DNA of 45,103 nt from Candidatus Dietzia intestinipullorum (GTDB lineage: Bacteria > Actinomycetota > Actinomycetes > Mycobacteriales > Mycobacteriaceae), in contig DWWP01000016.1 in the NCBI GenBank assembly GCA_019119635.1, positions 1-45,103 on the forward strand, given 5' to 3'. Shown piece after piece: positions 7,840 through 16,680 of the stretch. A program made the position numbers and the translations under genes. The stretch's first letter is position 1, and each line of letters begins with the position of its first letter. A model generated the notes under the pieces. The model did no database searches and was not told where the DNA came from. It saw only the letters and a list, made by a program, of their open reading frames with translations.

Positions 7840-10800
7840 TCAGGCGCCGAGCGCGCTCAGGAGTTCGGCGCGTTCCTCCCGGTAGCGGGCCACGTTGTCC
7901 ATCTTGACGTGCTCGTAGCCGCGGACCATGTCCGGCAGCTCGGCCAGGGCGATCGCGGTGCCGTACCAGGTGGCGTCCCTGCCGACAGGGCCCACGCGTC
8001 GGAGCTCGGCGGTCAGCTGGTCGACCAGCTCGCGGTACTCGGCCAGCAGCTCGCGCTCGGCCCGGCGGACCCCGGCATAGCCGAACACGTCGAGCGGGGT
8101 GCCCCGCAGACGCTTCATCGCGGCGAGCGCCTTCATGGCGGGCATCGCGCGGGGGCCGATCGAGATCTTCTTCTTCATCCCCATCGCCCGCAGTGTCGGC
8201 GGGTGGAGTTTGAGCCGGGCCACCGCGCCCTCGCCCCAGTCCTCCGCGAGTTGGGCGGCGAACCCGGGATCGGCGGCCAGGCGGGCCACCTCGTACTCGT
8301 CCTTGTAGGCCATGAGCTTGTGCAGGTTGTGCGCCACGGCGAGGGTGAGCTGTTCGCCCGCGGCACCACGGGCGGCTCCCCGGCCGTCCGCGGCGCCCGC
8401 CTTCCCGAGGGCCTCGGCCGATCGGAGGGCCTCGACCCGGCGCACGTAGTCACGGGCGTACGCCTCGTCCTGGAAGCCGATCAGCTCGTCGACGCGCAGG
8501 GCCGTCACGGCGCGGAGCTGCTCGGAGGCGCCGGCACCGAGCCCGGTGAGGACTCGCTCGCACGCCGGGGAGGGCACGTGCTCCGAGCTCGTCGCGGTGG
8601 ACACCGGTCGGTGGAGCTCGGCGAGCAGCCCCGCCACGGCGTCCGGGTCGGCCACCGCCTGGCGGCCCCGACGGAAGGCCTGCAGGTTGGCCTCGACGGC
8701 GACACCGTTGAGCTCGATCGCCTGCTCGATCGACTCGGCGGTGACGGGCAGCGCGCCGCTCTGGTACGCCGCCCCGACCATGAGCATGTTGGATGTCTGC
8801 GAGGAACCGAAGAGCTTCTCGGTGATCTCGCCCGGGTCCAGGTACAGGCCGCGCTGTGAGACGCGGTCGATGACGTCCTGGATCTCCGCGTCGGCGGGGA
8901 AGGACACCGCGGTGTCGATCACCATCTTCCCCGTGGGGATCCGCGTGGTGGAGACGACGGAGGTCGTCCGCTCGGGGTGGGCGACCTTGAGATTGGCGGC
9001 GTCCGCGCCCACGATCCCGTCACAACAGAGGTAGAGGTCGCAGTCCCCGGCGCCGATCTTCGGCGGCTGCTCGAGGGGGGAGCGGCTCACGCGGACATCG
9101 GAGACCACGGCGCCGCCCTTTTGGGCGAGCCCGGTCATGTCGAGCGTGCGCGCCGAGTTCCCGTCGAGCACCGCGGCCGTGGCCAGCACCGCGGACACGG
9201 TGACGATGCCGGTGCCGCCGATGCCGGTGAGACGGAGGGAGAATCCGCGGGACGGGTCCACGCCGGCACGGTCGGGCTCCGGTACGCCGTCGGCGGCGAG
9301 CGCGGGCGCCGTGGCCACGCGCTCGGTCGTGGCCCCGGGCACCACCGTGACGAACGCGGGGCAGTCGCCCTGCAGGCACGAGAAGTCGAAGTTACAGGTG
9401 GACTGGTCGATCCGGGTCTTGCGGCCGAACTCGGTCTCCACCGGATGGACGGACAGGCAGTTGGACTTGCGGCCGCAGTCGCCACAGCCCTCACAGATGC
9501 GCTCGTTGATCACGACCTTCTCCGCCGGCGTGGGGTAGTTGCCGCGCTTGCGTTCCCGCCGCTTCTCCGCGGCACAGTACTGATCGTGCACCAGCACGGT
9601 GACCCCGGCGATCTCTGCGAGCTCCTGCTGGATCTCGAGGGTGTCCACGCGGTCGCGCACCTGGACTCCCCGGGGCAGGCCCTGGGCCCTGGTGCCCTTG
9701 ACGTCGTCGGTGGTCACGACGATCTCGGCGACCCGCTCGGCCTGCAGCAGGCGGAGGATCTCCGGCAGCGACATCTGGCCGACGGCGTCCTGCCCGCCGG
9801 TCATCGCGACGGTGCCGTTGTAGAGGAGCTTGTAGGTGATGTTGTCGCCCGAGGCGACGGCGGCGCGCAGGGCCAGGGATCCCGAGTGCATGAACGTGCC
9901 GTCGCCGATGTTCTGCACCATGTGACGCTCCGTGAGAAACGGCGCCATGCCGGTCCACTGCAGTCCCTCGCCGCCCATCTGGGACAGTCCGGTCACGGTG
10001 CCGACCTGGGACTCGTCCATGTTCAGCACCATCGCGTGGCAGCCGATACCGCCGCCGACGATCGTGCCGTCGGCGACCTTGGTGGAGCTGTTGTGCGGGC
10101 AGCCGGAGCAGAAGTACGGCGTGCGGGCCGCGGCCAGCGGCAGGGAGATGCGGGTGCGACCCCGGGCGGGCCGGTCGAGCCAGGCCCGGGCGGGCTCGAT
10201 GCCGTGGACCGTGCCGAGTCGCTGGGCGAGCCCGCGGGTCACGGAGTCCACGTCGAGCTCGCCGAAGCGGCTGAACAGGGTCGAGCCGTCCTCGTGGTTC
10301 TTGCCCACGACGTTGGCGACCTCGGGGCGGCGGAAGTGGATCTCGCGGATCATGGTCTCGATGAAGTCGCGCTTCTCCTCGACCACGATCACCTCGTCGA
10401 GGCCGGTCATGAACTCGTCGAGCACCGTGCGTTCGAGCGGGTAGACCATGCCCAGCTTGAGGAGGCGGATGCCCAGGCGCCCCAGGTCGGCGTCGTCGAT
10501 GCCGAGGCGGCGCAGGGAATCGCGCACGTCGAGGTAGCTCTTGCCGGCGGCGACGATGCCGATCCGGTCGTCGGCGGTGCTCTGCACGATCCGGTTGAGT
10601 CTGTTGAGTCGCGCGTACTCGAGGGCGCGGGGGATGCGGGTCGTGAGCTGGTTCTGCTCCAGCTCCATGAGGCTGGCCCCGAGGAGCTGCCCCGACGGGA
10701 CGTGCGGGCTGAGGCCGAGATCCCCGTACACCGGGAGGATGCGGTCCGGGTCGACGAGCGCGGTCGAGGAGGCGTCGGCGACGTGCGTCGAGATCTTCAT

Positions 10801-11481
10801 CGCCGACCACAGGCCCGAGACCCGCGACATGAGCGCCGCGTGGACACCGAAGTCCAGGACGTCCTGGGAGTCGGCGGGGTACAGGGTCGGCATGTAGAGA
10901 TCGGCCAGTGCGAGCTCCGACGCACAGGGGACCGACGACGACTTCGCCCCGGGATCATCTCCGACCAGGGCGACGGCGCCGCCGTGCGGGTCGGTACCGA
11001 TCAGGTTGGCGTGCCGGAGGGCGTCGCAGGCCCTGTCGAGGCCGGGGGCCTTGCCGTACCAGTAGCCCACCACGCCGTCGAGCGCCCGACCGCCGGTGTG
11101 GTCCGTTACGCGGAGGGTGCCGGTGCGCCGGGCGATCTGGGTCCCCATGACCGCGGTGGCGGCGGCCTCCTCGTTGAGGCCGGGACGGTGGAGCACGTCG
11201 TACGGGTCGAGGAACTTCCCGAGCCTGGCCAGCTCGAGGTCATAGCCGGCCAGGGGCGAGCCCTCGTAGCCGCTGACCAGGCTCGCGGTGAGGAGGTTCT
11301 GTCGCCGGTCGAGTCGGGCGCGGTCGCGGACCGTCCGGACGAGGGCCTGGATGCCCGTGAGGAAGACGGTGCCGCTCTCCCGTGTGTAGCGGTCCGAGAG
11401 GGAGAACGAGCCGGCGTCCCCCTGTCCGGTGCGGGGCAACTCGTCGTGGGCGCCGCTCGGAGGGCCGAGGAGGGAGGTCAT
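7840..11481 (-). CDS. fused indolepyruvate-type 2-oxoacid:ferredoxin oxidoreductase (IorA-IorB-like)
   Basis: A 1213-residue protein combining the subunits of 2-oxoacid:ferredoxin oxidoreductases. Order: an N-terminal pyrimidine-binding/transketolase-like region (SGYEGSPLAGYDLEL, GLNEEAAATAVMG). A thiamine-diphosphate-binding domain follows at about 455-620 (CSGCPHNSS, GGGIGCHAMVLNMDE, NIGDGTFMHSG, YNGTVAMTGGQ). An Fe-S segment near 660 reads ICEGCGDCGRKSNC with further cysteines. A gamma domain begins near 755 (TGIGGTGIVTV), then a long C-terminal extension. It oxidatively decarboxylates aryl- or branched-chain 2-oxoacids to acyl-CoA, as in amino-acid transamination pathways. The start has AAGGTGA 5 nt upstream. 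An AsnC regulator is divergent. The precise substrate is not visible. Confidence 0.9.
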   Translation of the reverse strand: MTSLLGPPSGAHDELPRTGQGDAGSFSLSDRYTRESGTVFLTGIQALVRTVRDRARLDRRQNLLTASLVSGYEGSPLAGYDLELARLGKFLDPYDVLHRPGLNEEAAATAVMGTQIARRTGTLRVTDHTGGRALDGVVGYWYGKAPGLDRACDALRHANLIGTDPHGGAVALVGDDPGAKSSSVPCASELALADLYMPTLYPADSQDVLDFGVHAALMSRVSGLWSAMKISTHVADASSTALVDPDRILPVYGDLGLSPHVPSGQLLGASLMELEQNQLTTRIPRALEYARLNRLNRIVQSTADDRIGIVAAGKSYLDVRDSLRRLGIDDADLGRLGIRLLKLGMVYPLERTVLDEFMTGLDEVIVVEEKRDFIETMIREIHFRRPEVANVVGKNHEDGSTLFSRFGELDVDSVTRGLAQRLGTVHGIEPARAWLDRPARGRTRISLPLAAARTPYFCSGCPHNSSTKVADGTIVGGGIGCHAMVLNMDESQVGTVTGLSQMGGEGLQWTGMAPFLTERHMVQNIGDGTFMHSGSLALRAAVASGDNITYKLLYNGTVAMTGGQDAVGQMSLPEILRLLQAERVAEIVVTTDDVKGTRAQGLPRGVQVRDRVDTLEIQQELAEIAGVTVLVHDQYCAAEKRRERKRGNYPTPAEKVVINERICEGCGDCGRKSNCLSVHPVETEFGRKTRIDQSTCNFDFSCLQGDCPAFVTVVPGATTERVATAPALAADGVPEPDRAGVDPSRGFSLRLTGIGGTGIVTVSAVLATAAVLDGNSARTLDMTGLAQKGGAVVSDVRVSRSPLEQPPKIGAGDCDLYLCCDGIVGADAANLKVAHPERTTSVVSTTRIPTGKMVIDTAVSFPADAEIQDVIDRVSQRGLYLDPGEITEKLFGSSQTSNMLMVGAAYQSGALPVTAESIEQAIELNGVAVEANLQAFRRGRQAVADPDAVAGLLAELHRPVSTATSSEHVPSPACERVLTGLGAGASEQLRAVTALRVDELIGFQDEAYARDYVRRVEALRSAEALGKAGAADGRGAARGAAGEQLTLAVAHNLHKLMAYKDEYEVARLAADPGFAAQLAEDWGEGAVARLKLHPPTLRAMGMKKKISIGPRAMPAMKALAAMKRLRGTPLDVFGYAGVRRAERELLAEYRELVDQLTAELRRVGPVGRDATWYGTAIALAELPDMVRGYEHVKMDNVARYREERAELLSALGA

Positions 11482-11635
11482 GTGGTCACCTTGCCTTGGT
11501 ACGTCGGTGCGGATACCCCGAGGCTAGGGCGTGAAGTGAGGTGCGTCACCCGGCCAGTGAAATGCTGTGCAGCGTGCGCAATCGGCACGGGGAGAGCGCC
11601 GCGAAAGTGGGCAGTGTGTGCACCTTGTCGTCGTA

Positions 11636-11666
11636 TATAGTGGACACATGGATTCTTTGTCCGCTA
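11636..11666 (+). promoter_or_regulatory. -10 box overlapped by an inverted repeat: probable autoregulatory site of the AsnC gene
   Basis: TATAGT at 11636-11641 ends 6 nt before the ATG at 11648, suggesting a leaderless transcript. An imperfect inverted repeat overlaps both: TAGTGGACA (11638-11646) and TGTCCGCTA (11658-11666), 8 of 9 positions paired, 11-nt spacer. A protein bound here would block its own promoter and possibly the divergent oxidoreductase gene. Confidence 0.5.
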
Positions 11667-12115
11667 TCGATGACACTGACCGTCGACTACTGGAGATCGT
11701 GATGGCCGACCCCCGGGTCGGGGTCCGTGAGTTCTCGCGCCGGCTCGGGGTGGCCCGGGGGACCGCGCAGGCCCGTCTCGACAAACTCGAGGCCCGCGGC
11801 GTGCTCTCCTCGTGGGCGCCGACCCTCGACGCCGCCGCGCTCGGGTACCCGCTGGCGGCGTTGGTCCATATCCAGATGGCGCAGGCGAAGCTCGACGAGA
11901 CGTGCGCGGGCCTCGCCGGGGTGCGCGAGGTCCTCGAGGTGATGAGCGTGGCCGGCGAGTTCGACATCGTCTGCCGCGTCGTCGCGCGCGACCACGCGCA
12001 CCTCGAGGAGGTCTTCAGCGCGATCATCTCCACGCCGGGCGTGCTCCGGACCCGCACGGAGGTGGTGCTCACGCGCAGGGTCGGGCCGCGCATCACCCAG
12101 CTTCTCGAGGGCTGA
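11648..12115 (+). CDS. Lrp/AsnC-family transcriptional regulator, probable regulator of the 2-oxoacid oxidoreductase
   Basis: A 155-residue protein: helix-turn-helix about residues 8-55 (IDDTDRRLLEIVMADPRVGV, REFSRRLGVARGTAQARL), then a RAM effector domain (ALVHIQMAQ, GEFDIVCRVVARDHAH). The frame is open 27 codons further upstream, but ATG 11648 (MDSLSAIDDTDRR) gives the usual AsnC N-terminus and sits just after a TATAGT box. It is divergent from the 2-oxoacid:ferredoxin oxidoreductase and likely controls it in response to an amino acid. It resembles the AsnC protein at 3118-3591 closely enough to be a recent paralogue. Its 3' end nearly touches the convergent amidase. Confidence 0.93.
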   Translation: MDSLSAIDDTDRRLLEIVMADPRVGVREFSRRLGVARGTAQARLDKLEARGVLSSWAPTLDAAALGYPLAALVHIQMAQAKLDETCAGLAGVREVLEVMSVAGEFDIVCRVVARDHAHLEEVFSAIISTPGVLRTRTEVVLTRRVGPRITQLLEG

Positions 12116-12128
12116 CGGGGCGGGGTGG

Positions 12129-13562
12129 CTACTCCCAGATCCGGTCGAACGGATGGGCCGCCTCGTACTCGGAGGCGAGCTCGAGCAGGAGGCGATCCGC
12201 GCCGCGGCGGGCCGACAGGTGTGCCCCGATCGGCAGGCCGTCCGGCGACCTGCCGGTGGGAAGGGAGACAGCGGGCGAACCGGCGACGTTCTGCAGTGGG
12301 GTGAACGTGACCCAGTCCGAGACCCGCTCCAGGTGGGTCTCGAAGGGCAGATCGGCGTCCAGGTACCCGACCTCCGGCGTCTCGCGGGAGACCACCGGGT
12401 TGAGATAGACGTCGAACTTCCCGAACCGGCGGTTGAAGGTCCGCCGCGCCCTCTCGAGCCTGAACAGGTGGAGCGGGAGCGTGTGGAGACGCCGCTTGGC
12501 CATGCGGGCGAGGCCGGCGGTGAACGGGTCGAGGAGGCCCGGGTCGAAGTCCGGATCGAAGAGCGACCGGCCGCTGGCGGAGGTGCTCAGGGCCAACAGG
12601 CCCCAGTAGGCGATGAAGTCCTCGCGGAAGGAGGCGGGCACCGGGGCCGGGGTCTCGACGACTTCGTGTCCCAGCGCGGCCAGGCGGTCGGCGGCCTCCC
12701 GGACGGCCGCCACCGTCGCCGGATCGGTGGGCCCGCCCGCCGGACTGTGCTCCACCAGCCCGATCCGCAGCCTGCGCTCGGGCGCGGGGGCCACCCGTCC
12801 GATCGGCGGCACGCCGTCCGGGCGGTGTGCGGCCTCGATCGCGGTGAGGTACGCGGCGCTGTCCCGGACCGAACGGCTGACCACACCCTGGGAGATCAGC
12901 GGGATGGGCATCTGGGCGGAGTACTTCTCGTCGGGGTGCCGCCCGCGACTCGGCTTGAACCCGACCAGCCCGGTGACCGCCGCGGGGATCCGGATGGACC
13001 CGCCCCCGTCGTTCGCGTGCGCGATCGGGAGCGCGCCGGCGGCGACCAGCGATGCCGAGCCCCCCGACGAGCCACCGCTGGTGCGGTCGGTGTCCCACGG
13101 GTTACGGGTGACGAGCCCGCCCTGGCGCTCGGTGGCGGCGGTCCAGCCGAACGGCGGCATGGCGGTGGTGCCGATCGGGTTGAGCCCGGTCGCGCGCAGC
13201 AGTGGCGCGTAGGGCCCGTCGCGGAGGGCGGGGTTCGGCGGGACGGCGCGCGAGCCCATCGTCATGGGCGAGCCCTCCACCTGCACGTTGTCCTTGAACG
13301 CGGCGGGGACGCCGGCCAACGGGGCGGTGGGGCCCGCGGCTCCGGATCGGGCCGCGGTCTCGCGGGCGCGCTCGAACCGCGTGTGGACCAACGCGCCCAG
13401 CGCGGGGTCGACCTCCTCGCAGCGGGCGATCGCCGCATCCACGAGCTCCAGCGGGCTGACCTCTCGGCGGCGGACGCGCTCCGCGAGGGCGGTGGCGTCA
13501 TCGTGTCCCAGTGCGTCGTTTCGGAAGGCGTGCACCCTGCGGGTTTCTGAGGAGTGGGACAT
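12129..13562 (-). CDS. amidase (amidase-signature family)
   Basis: An amidase-signature hydrolase of about 477 residues. The Ser-cisSer-Lys triad is visible: the lysine in AAFKDNVQVEGSPM and the two serines in DRTSGGSSGGSASLVAAG, followed by the family block GGGSIRIPAAVTGLVGFKPSRG. Such enzymes hydrolyse amides, including aryl- or acyl-amides, or act in GatA-like roles. The absence of gatB/gatC neighbours and the divergent C-terminal half argue for a catabolic amidase. The frame extends to an ATG at 13658, but this would overlap the divergent kinase gene and add 32 residues without family resemblance. ATG 13562 (MSHSSETRR) is preferred. Convergent with the AsnC gene, 13 bp apart. Confidence 0.88.
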   Translation of the reverse strand: MSHSSETRRVHAFRNDALGHDDATALAERVRRREVSPLELVDAAIARCEEVDPALGALVHTRFERARETAARSGAAGPTAPLAGVPAAFKDNVQVEGSPMTMGSRAVPPNPALRDGPYAPLLRATGLNPIGTTAMPPFGWTAATERQGGLVTRNPWDTDRTSGGSSGGSASLVAAGALPIAHANDGGGSIRIPAAVTGLVGFKPSRGRHPDEKYSAQMPIPLISQGVVSRSVRDSAAYLTAIEAAHRPDGVPPIGRVAPAPERRLRIGLVEHSPAGGPTDPATVAAVREAADRLAALGHEVVETPAPVPASFREDFIAYWGLLALSTSASGRSLFDPDFDPGLLDPFTAGLARMAKRRLHTLPLHLFRLERARRTFNRRFGKFDVYLNPVVSRETPEVGYLDADLPFETHLERVSDWVTFTPLQNVAGSPAVSLPTGRSPDGLPIGAHLSARRGADRLLLELASEYEAAHPFDRIWE

Positions 13563-13631
13563 CCGTCCAGGATAGGGGGTCAGCACGGTGTCCGGTGTCG
13601 TGTTCGCAGTAGTGACGCGGACCCGACCACA

Positions 13632-13637
13632 TAGACT
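13632..13637 (+). promoter_or_regulatory. -10 box of a probable leaderless promoter for the sensor kinase gene
   Basis: TAGACT matches TAnnnT and ends 8 nt before the ATG at 13646. No ribosome-binding site lies between them. The -35 region is not convincing. Confidence 0.35.
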
Positions 13638-13645
13638 CACGCCCC

Positions 13646-14815
13646 ATGAGGGGTCCATCCGGCACCGTCGTCGTCGCTGCGTCCCCGCTCGTCCTGGCCG
13701 GGGCTCTGAGCATGTTGTCCAACCCGCTCCCGTTGGCGCTCACGGACGTCGCCGTGTCGCTACTGGGCGTGGGGCTGATCATCGCGCTGCTCCGGCGGAC
13801 GTGGTCGACAGCCCTGCTCCCCGTGTCGGGGTATGTGGGGCTCGTGGTCGTCGCCAACGTCGCCGCCGTCTCGATCTACGCCCGGTACCCCGGTTGGCTC
13901 GTCATGACCAACTGGGAGCTCGTCGTCCTCGCCGGGGTCCTCGCTGCGGGCCTGGACGCTCCACGCCCCCGCTGGGCGGAGGTGGTCATGACGGCGGCGG
14001 TCGTCGTGGTGGCCGCGGCGATGCCGATGGTCGTCGCGGTCGACCCGGGGTCCGATCTGGTGCTGGGCTTGCTTGTCGTGGTCGCCACCGTCGTCGCGAT
14101 CGCCGTCGGGCTCCAGGTCCGTGCGCACCGCCTCCGACTGGACGATGCGCGGCGGATGGCGATCGGCGAGGTCCGCAGGGCGATGGCTGGTGAACTCCAC
14201 GATGTCGTGGCGCACGAGGTGACGGGCATCGTCGTCCTGGCGCAGGCGGCGGGCGCCGGGGCCCCGGGCCCCGACGGCGAGGCGTTCCGGTCGATCGAGG
14301 AGGCCGGGGCACGGGCGTTGGGCGAGATCCGCACGTTGGTGGCTGCGCTGCAGGACGACGAGGGCGGGGCACTGCAGCCGGCGGTCCGGAGCGCCGCGGC
14401 TCTGCGCGACACCGTCGCCGCATTCGCCGCGACCATGTCCGCTCGTACCGAGGTGGTGGTCGACGATGAGCTGGACGGCTGCACGTCGCCCGTCCGCCTG
14501 GCCGTCCACCGGATCATCGCCGAGGGCCTGACCAACGTCCGGCGACACGCTGTGGATGCAGGACATGTCCGGGTGCGGGCCGCGGTGGGCGGGGATCCGG
14601 CGCGGGTGCATGTACAGGTGGACAACGATCGGCCGGGGGGAGGGGCGGGCCCGATTCCGGCGGGCGCGGGCGCCGGGAACGGGATCGGGCTCGATGCGCT
14701 GGCTGAGCGGTGCCGACTGCTCGGGGGCGAGCTGGAAGCCGGCCCCCGACCCGACGGTCGCTGGAGCGTCACGGCGACGCTGCCCGTCGGTGGGCCGGGG
14801 GAGGCGGAGCGGTGA
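13646..14815 (+). CDS. NarL-type two-component sensor histidine kinase
   Basis: A 389-residue membrane sensor kinase. Residues 1-160 hold about five or six hydrophobic segments with only short loops, so the signal is probably sensed within or near the membrane. The HisKA_3 dimerisation and phosphoacceptor domain carries ELHDVVAHEVTGIVV with His185. The ATPase domain shows the N box (AEGLTNVRRHA) and the G box (GNGIGLDALAERCRLLGG). Its stop overlaps the start of the response regulator by 4 bp (GTGA), so the pair is translationally coupled. The signal and targets are unknown. It is not adjacent to an ABC transporter as many such pairs are. Confidence 0.92.
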   Translation: MRGPSGTVVVAASPLVLAGALSMLSNPLPLALTDVAVSLLGVGLIIALLRRTWSTALLPVSGYVGLVVVANVAAVSIYARYPGWLVMTNWELVVLAGVLAAGLDAPRPRWAEVVMTAAVVVVAAAMPMVVAVDPGSDLVLGLLVVVATVVAIAVGLQVRAHRLRLDDARRMAIGEVRRAMAGELHDVVAHEVTGIVVLAQAAGAGAPGPDGEAFRSIEEAGARALGEIRTLVAALQDDEGGALQPAVRSAAALRDTVAAFAATMSARTEVVVDDELDGCTSPVRLAVHRIIAEGLTNVRRHAVDAGHVRVRAAVGGDPARVHVQVDNDRPGGGAGPIPAGAGAGNGIGLDALAERCRLLGGELEAGPRPDGRWSVTATLPVGGPGEAER

Positions 14816-15462
14816 CGATCCGGGTGGTGCTGGCCGACGACCAGGAAATGGTGCGGATCGGTTTCGGGTTGATCCTCGGTCGGTGCGAGGACATCGAGGT
14901 GGTGGCGCAGTGCCGGGACGGGGTCGAGGCACTGGAGGCGATCCGCGACCACCGGCCTGACGTCGCACTCCTGGACATCCGCATGCCCAGGGTCGACGGG
15001 CTCGAGGTGTGCCGCCGCGTGGCGGCCGAGGTCGCGACGGTCATGGTGACCACATTCGAGGACGACGACTACGTGGACCGCGCGCTCGAGTACGGCGCCC
15101 ACGGGTTCCTTCTCAAGGACGCGGGCCCGGAACTGTTGGTGGCGGCGGTCCGGGCGGCGTCATCCGGGGAGGCGTTGATCTCGCCGAAACTCGTGGTCCC
15201 GCTACTGGAACGCACCCGTGGGGCCGGGCGCACGCACCCGCCCGAGTCCGCCGCGGCGGTGGCCACCCTGAGTGAGCGCGAACTCGACGTGGCCCGGCTG
15301 GTGGCCACGGGCGCCACCAACGCTGAGATCCAGTCCCGGCTCGTACTCGCGCTGGGCACGGTCAAAGCGCACCTGTCCCACATCCAGGCCAAACTCGGGG
15401 CGCGGAACCGGGTCGAGATCGCCGTCCGACTGTGGGAGTCGGGGACGATGACCCGAGGGTGA
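14812..15462 (+). CDS. NarL/LuxR-family response regulator
   Basis: A 216-residue protein. The receiver domain (about 1-120) has acidic residues at VVLADDQEM, the phosphoacceptor Asp55 in VALLDIRMPRVDG, and conserved Lys in FLLKDAGPE. The C-terminal LuxR helix-turn-helix (about 150-210) reads LSERELDVARLVATGATN and TVKAHLSHIQAKLGARNR. The frame is open upstream to 14710, but GTG 14812 overlapping the kinase stop (GTGA) gives the correct receiver N-terminus (MTIRVVLADD). Partner of the preceding sensor kinase. Confidence 0.94.
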   Translation: MTIRVVLADDQEMVRIGFGLILGRCEDIEVVAQCRDGVEALEAIRDHRPDVALLDIRMPRVDGLEVCRRVAAEVATVMVTTFEDDDYVDRALEYGAHGFLLKDAGPELLVAAVRAASSGEALISPKLVVPLLERTRGAGRTHPPESAAAVATLSERELDVARLVATGATNAEIQSRLVLALGTVKAHLSHIQAKLGARNRVEIAVRLWESGTMTRG

Positions 15463-15561
15463 GCGGGACGTGCCCCGGGTCGGCCATTCGGACTATCCGC
15501 CCGTGACAGGATCGGTCGCGCGGACGAGGTGAAGCGGGGAGCGCCGGCCCAGACTGAGGTC

Positions 15562-16602
15562 ATGACCACCACAGTCGAACCCCCCGCCGGAGGCGCGTCG
15601 CGCGCCGGCACCACGTCGCCGCCGCGCCCCTACGCGGGTGCGGGTCCTCGCATCGAGTGGCTGGACGTCCTGCGCGGGTTCGCGCTCTGCGGGATCATCT
15701 TTGTCAACATCCCGCCCATGTACCAGCTGCCCGGGGTGGTCGACGGCGACGTGCTGCCCACCCGGCTGCTCCTCGATCTGTGGGTACAGGGCCGGTTCTT
15801 TCCCATCTTCTCGTTGCTGTTCGGGATCGGGTTCGGCCTCATGTGGATGAGCGCGCGCTACCGCGCGGACCAACCGCGTCGGGCTCTGCTCCAACGCATC
15901 GGGGCACTCGCGGTCCTGGGAGGCGTCCACCAGCTCTTCCAGCCGGGCGAGGCGCTCCTGCCCTATGCGGTCGCAGCCCTGATCGTCCTGGTGCCGGCCA
16001 CGTGGGCGCCCCGCTGGCTCGCCCCGGCTGCGGGGGCGATCCTCACCGTTCTCGCCGCGCCGTATGGTTCGATCGCTCTGGTCCCCGGGCTGTTCCTGGT
16101 CGGCTTCGGTCTCGCCATGTACGGCGTCCCCGCAAAGCTCGGCCGTCGTCCGTGGCTCGCCGCTCTCGCGCTCCCGGTTTGTGTCCCCGCGGCATGGTTC
16201 GTGGTCCGGGGGCAGCTCGCCGATCCGGTCTCCGCAGGGTTCACTCCCGACTCGAAGGTCGCGGGGCTGCTCATGGCGGCGTGCTACGTGTGCGTTCTCA
16301 TCGCGCTCACCGCGGTGCCCGGCGTGCGACGGGTGCTGGCGGCCCTGTTCAGTCCCCTCGGCCGGATGGCGCTGACCAACTACCTCGGCGCGACGGCGAT
16401 CATCCTGGCGATCGGTGGACTGCGCGGGCCCCTCGGGGTCCCGGCCTCCGGTGAGGACGGGCTGCTCGCGGTGACGGCCATCGCGGCCGGGATCCTCGTC
16501 CTCCAGTGGGGGCTGAGCACCGTATGGCTTGCGCGGTTCGAGCAGGGCCCGTTGGAGTCCCTCTGGCGCCGTCTCACGTGGGCAGGGGTCGCCCGGCACT
16601 GA
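15562..16602 (+). CDS. DUF418 family membrane protein (YeiB-like)
   Basis: An integral membrane protein of about 346 residues with eight or more hydrophobic segments. The N-terminal RIEWLDVLRGFALCGIIFVN and the C-terminal LAALFSPLGRMALTNYL followed by a Trp-rich helix are characteristic of DUF418/YeiB proteins, whose biochemical function is unknown. Distantly they resemble acyltransferase-3-like membrane proteins. An in-frame GTG lies at 15529, but ATG 15562 has GAGG just upstream and is preferred. It follows the response regulator by 99 bp on the same strand. There is no evidence that they work together. Confidence 0.85.
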   Translation: MTTTVEPPAGGASRAGTTSPPRPYAGAGPRIEWLDVLRGFALCGIIFVNIPPMYQLPGVVDGDVLPTRLLLDLWVQGRFFPIFSLLFGIGFGLMWMSARYRADQPRRALLQRIGALAVLGGVHQLFQPGEALLPYAVAALIVLVPATWAPRWLAPAAGAILTVLAAPYGSIALVPGLFLVGFGLAMYGVPAKLGRRPWLAALALPVCVPAAWFVVRGQLADPVSAGFTPDSKVAGLLMAACYVCVLIALTAVPGVRRVLAALFSPLGRMALTNYLGATAIILAIGGLRGPLGVPASGEDGLLAVTAIAAGILVLQWGLSTVWLARFEQGPLESLWRRLTWAGVARH

Positions 16603-16641
16603 CGATGGGTGCAGGCCGCGCGGCGCGGCGCTTCCGGTAGA

Positions 16642-16667
16642 CCCCGGGGGTTGACAACCTCCCGGGG
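16642..16667. terminator. GC hairpin after the DUF418 gene, overlapping the next promoter
   Basis: CCCCGGGGGTTG at 16642-16653 is complementary, with one bulged base, to 16655-16667. A T-rich tail (GCATTTT) follows about 6 nt later. It could terminate the DUF418 transcript. The -35 element of the downstream gene lies in the loop region, so terminator and promoter appear interlocked. Confidence 0.4.
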
Positions 16668-16680
16668 GATACTGCATTTT
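16651..16680 (+). promoter_or_regulatory. promoter of the DUF2470-like gene
   Basis: A perfect -35 hexamer TTGACA lies at 16651-16656. With an 18-bp spacer, the -10 position is CATTTT (16675-16680), a poor match. An iron box starts on the last bases of this element. The real -10 may differ by a few bases. Confidence 0.45.

Noticed and set aside
8977-11640. An 887-codon open frame on the plus strand opposite the oxidoreductase gene
   Set aside because: It mirrors a strongly recognisable conserved protein on the minus strand. Its composition (Gly, His, Val, Asp-rich) is typical of antisense frames, and there is no family resemblance.
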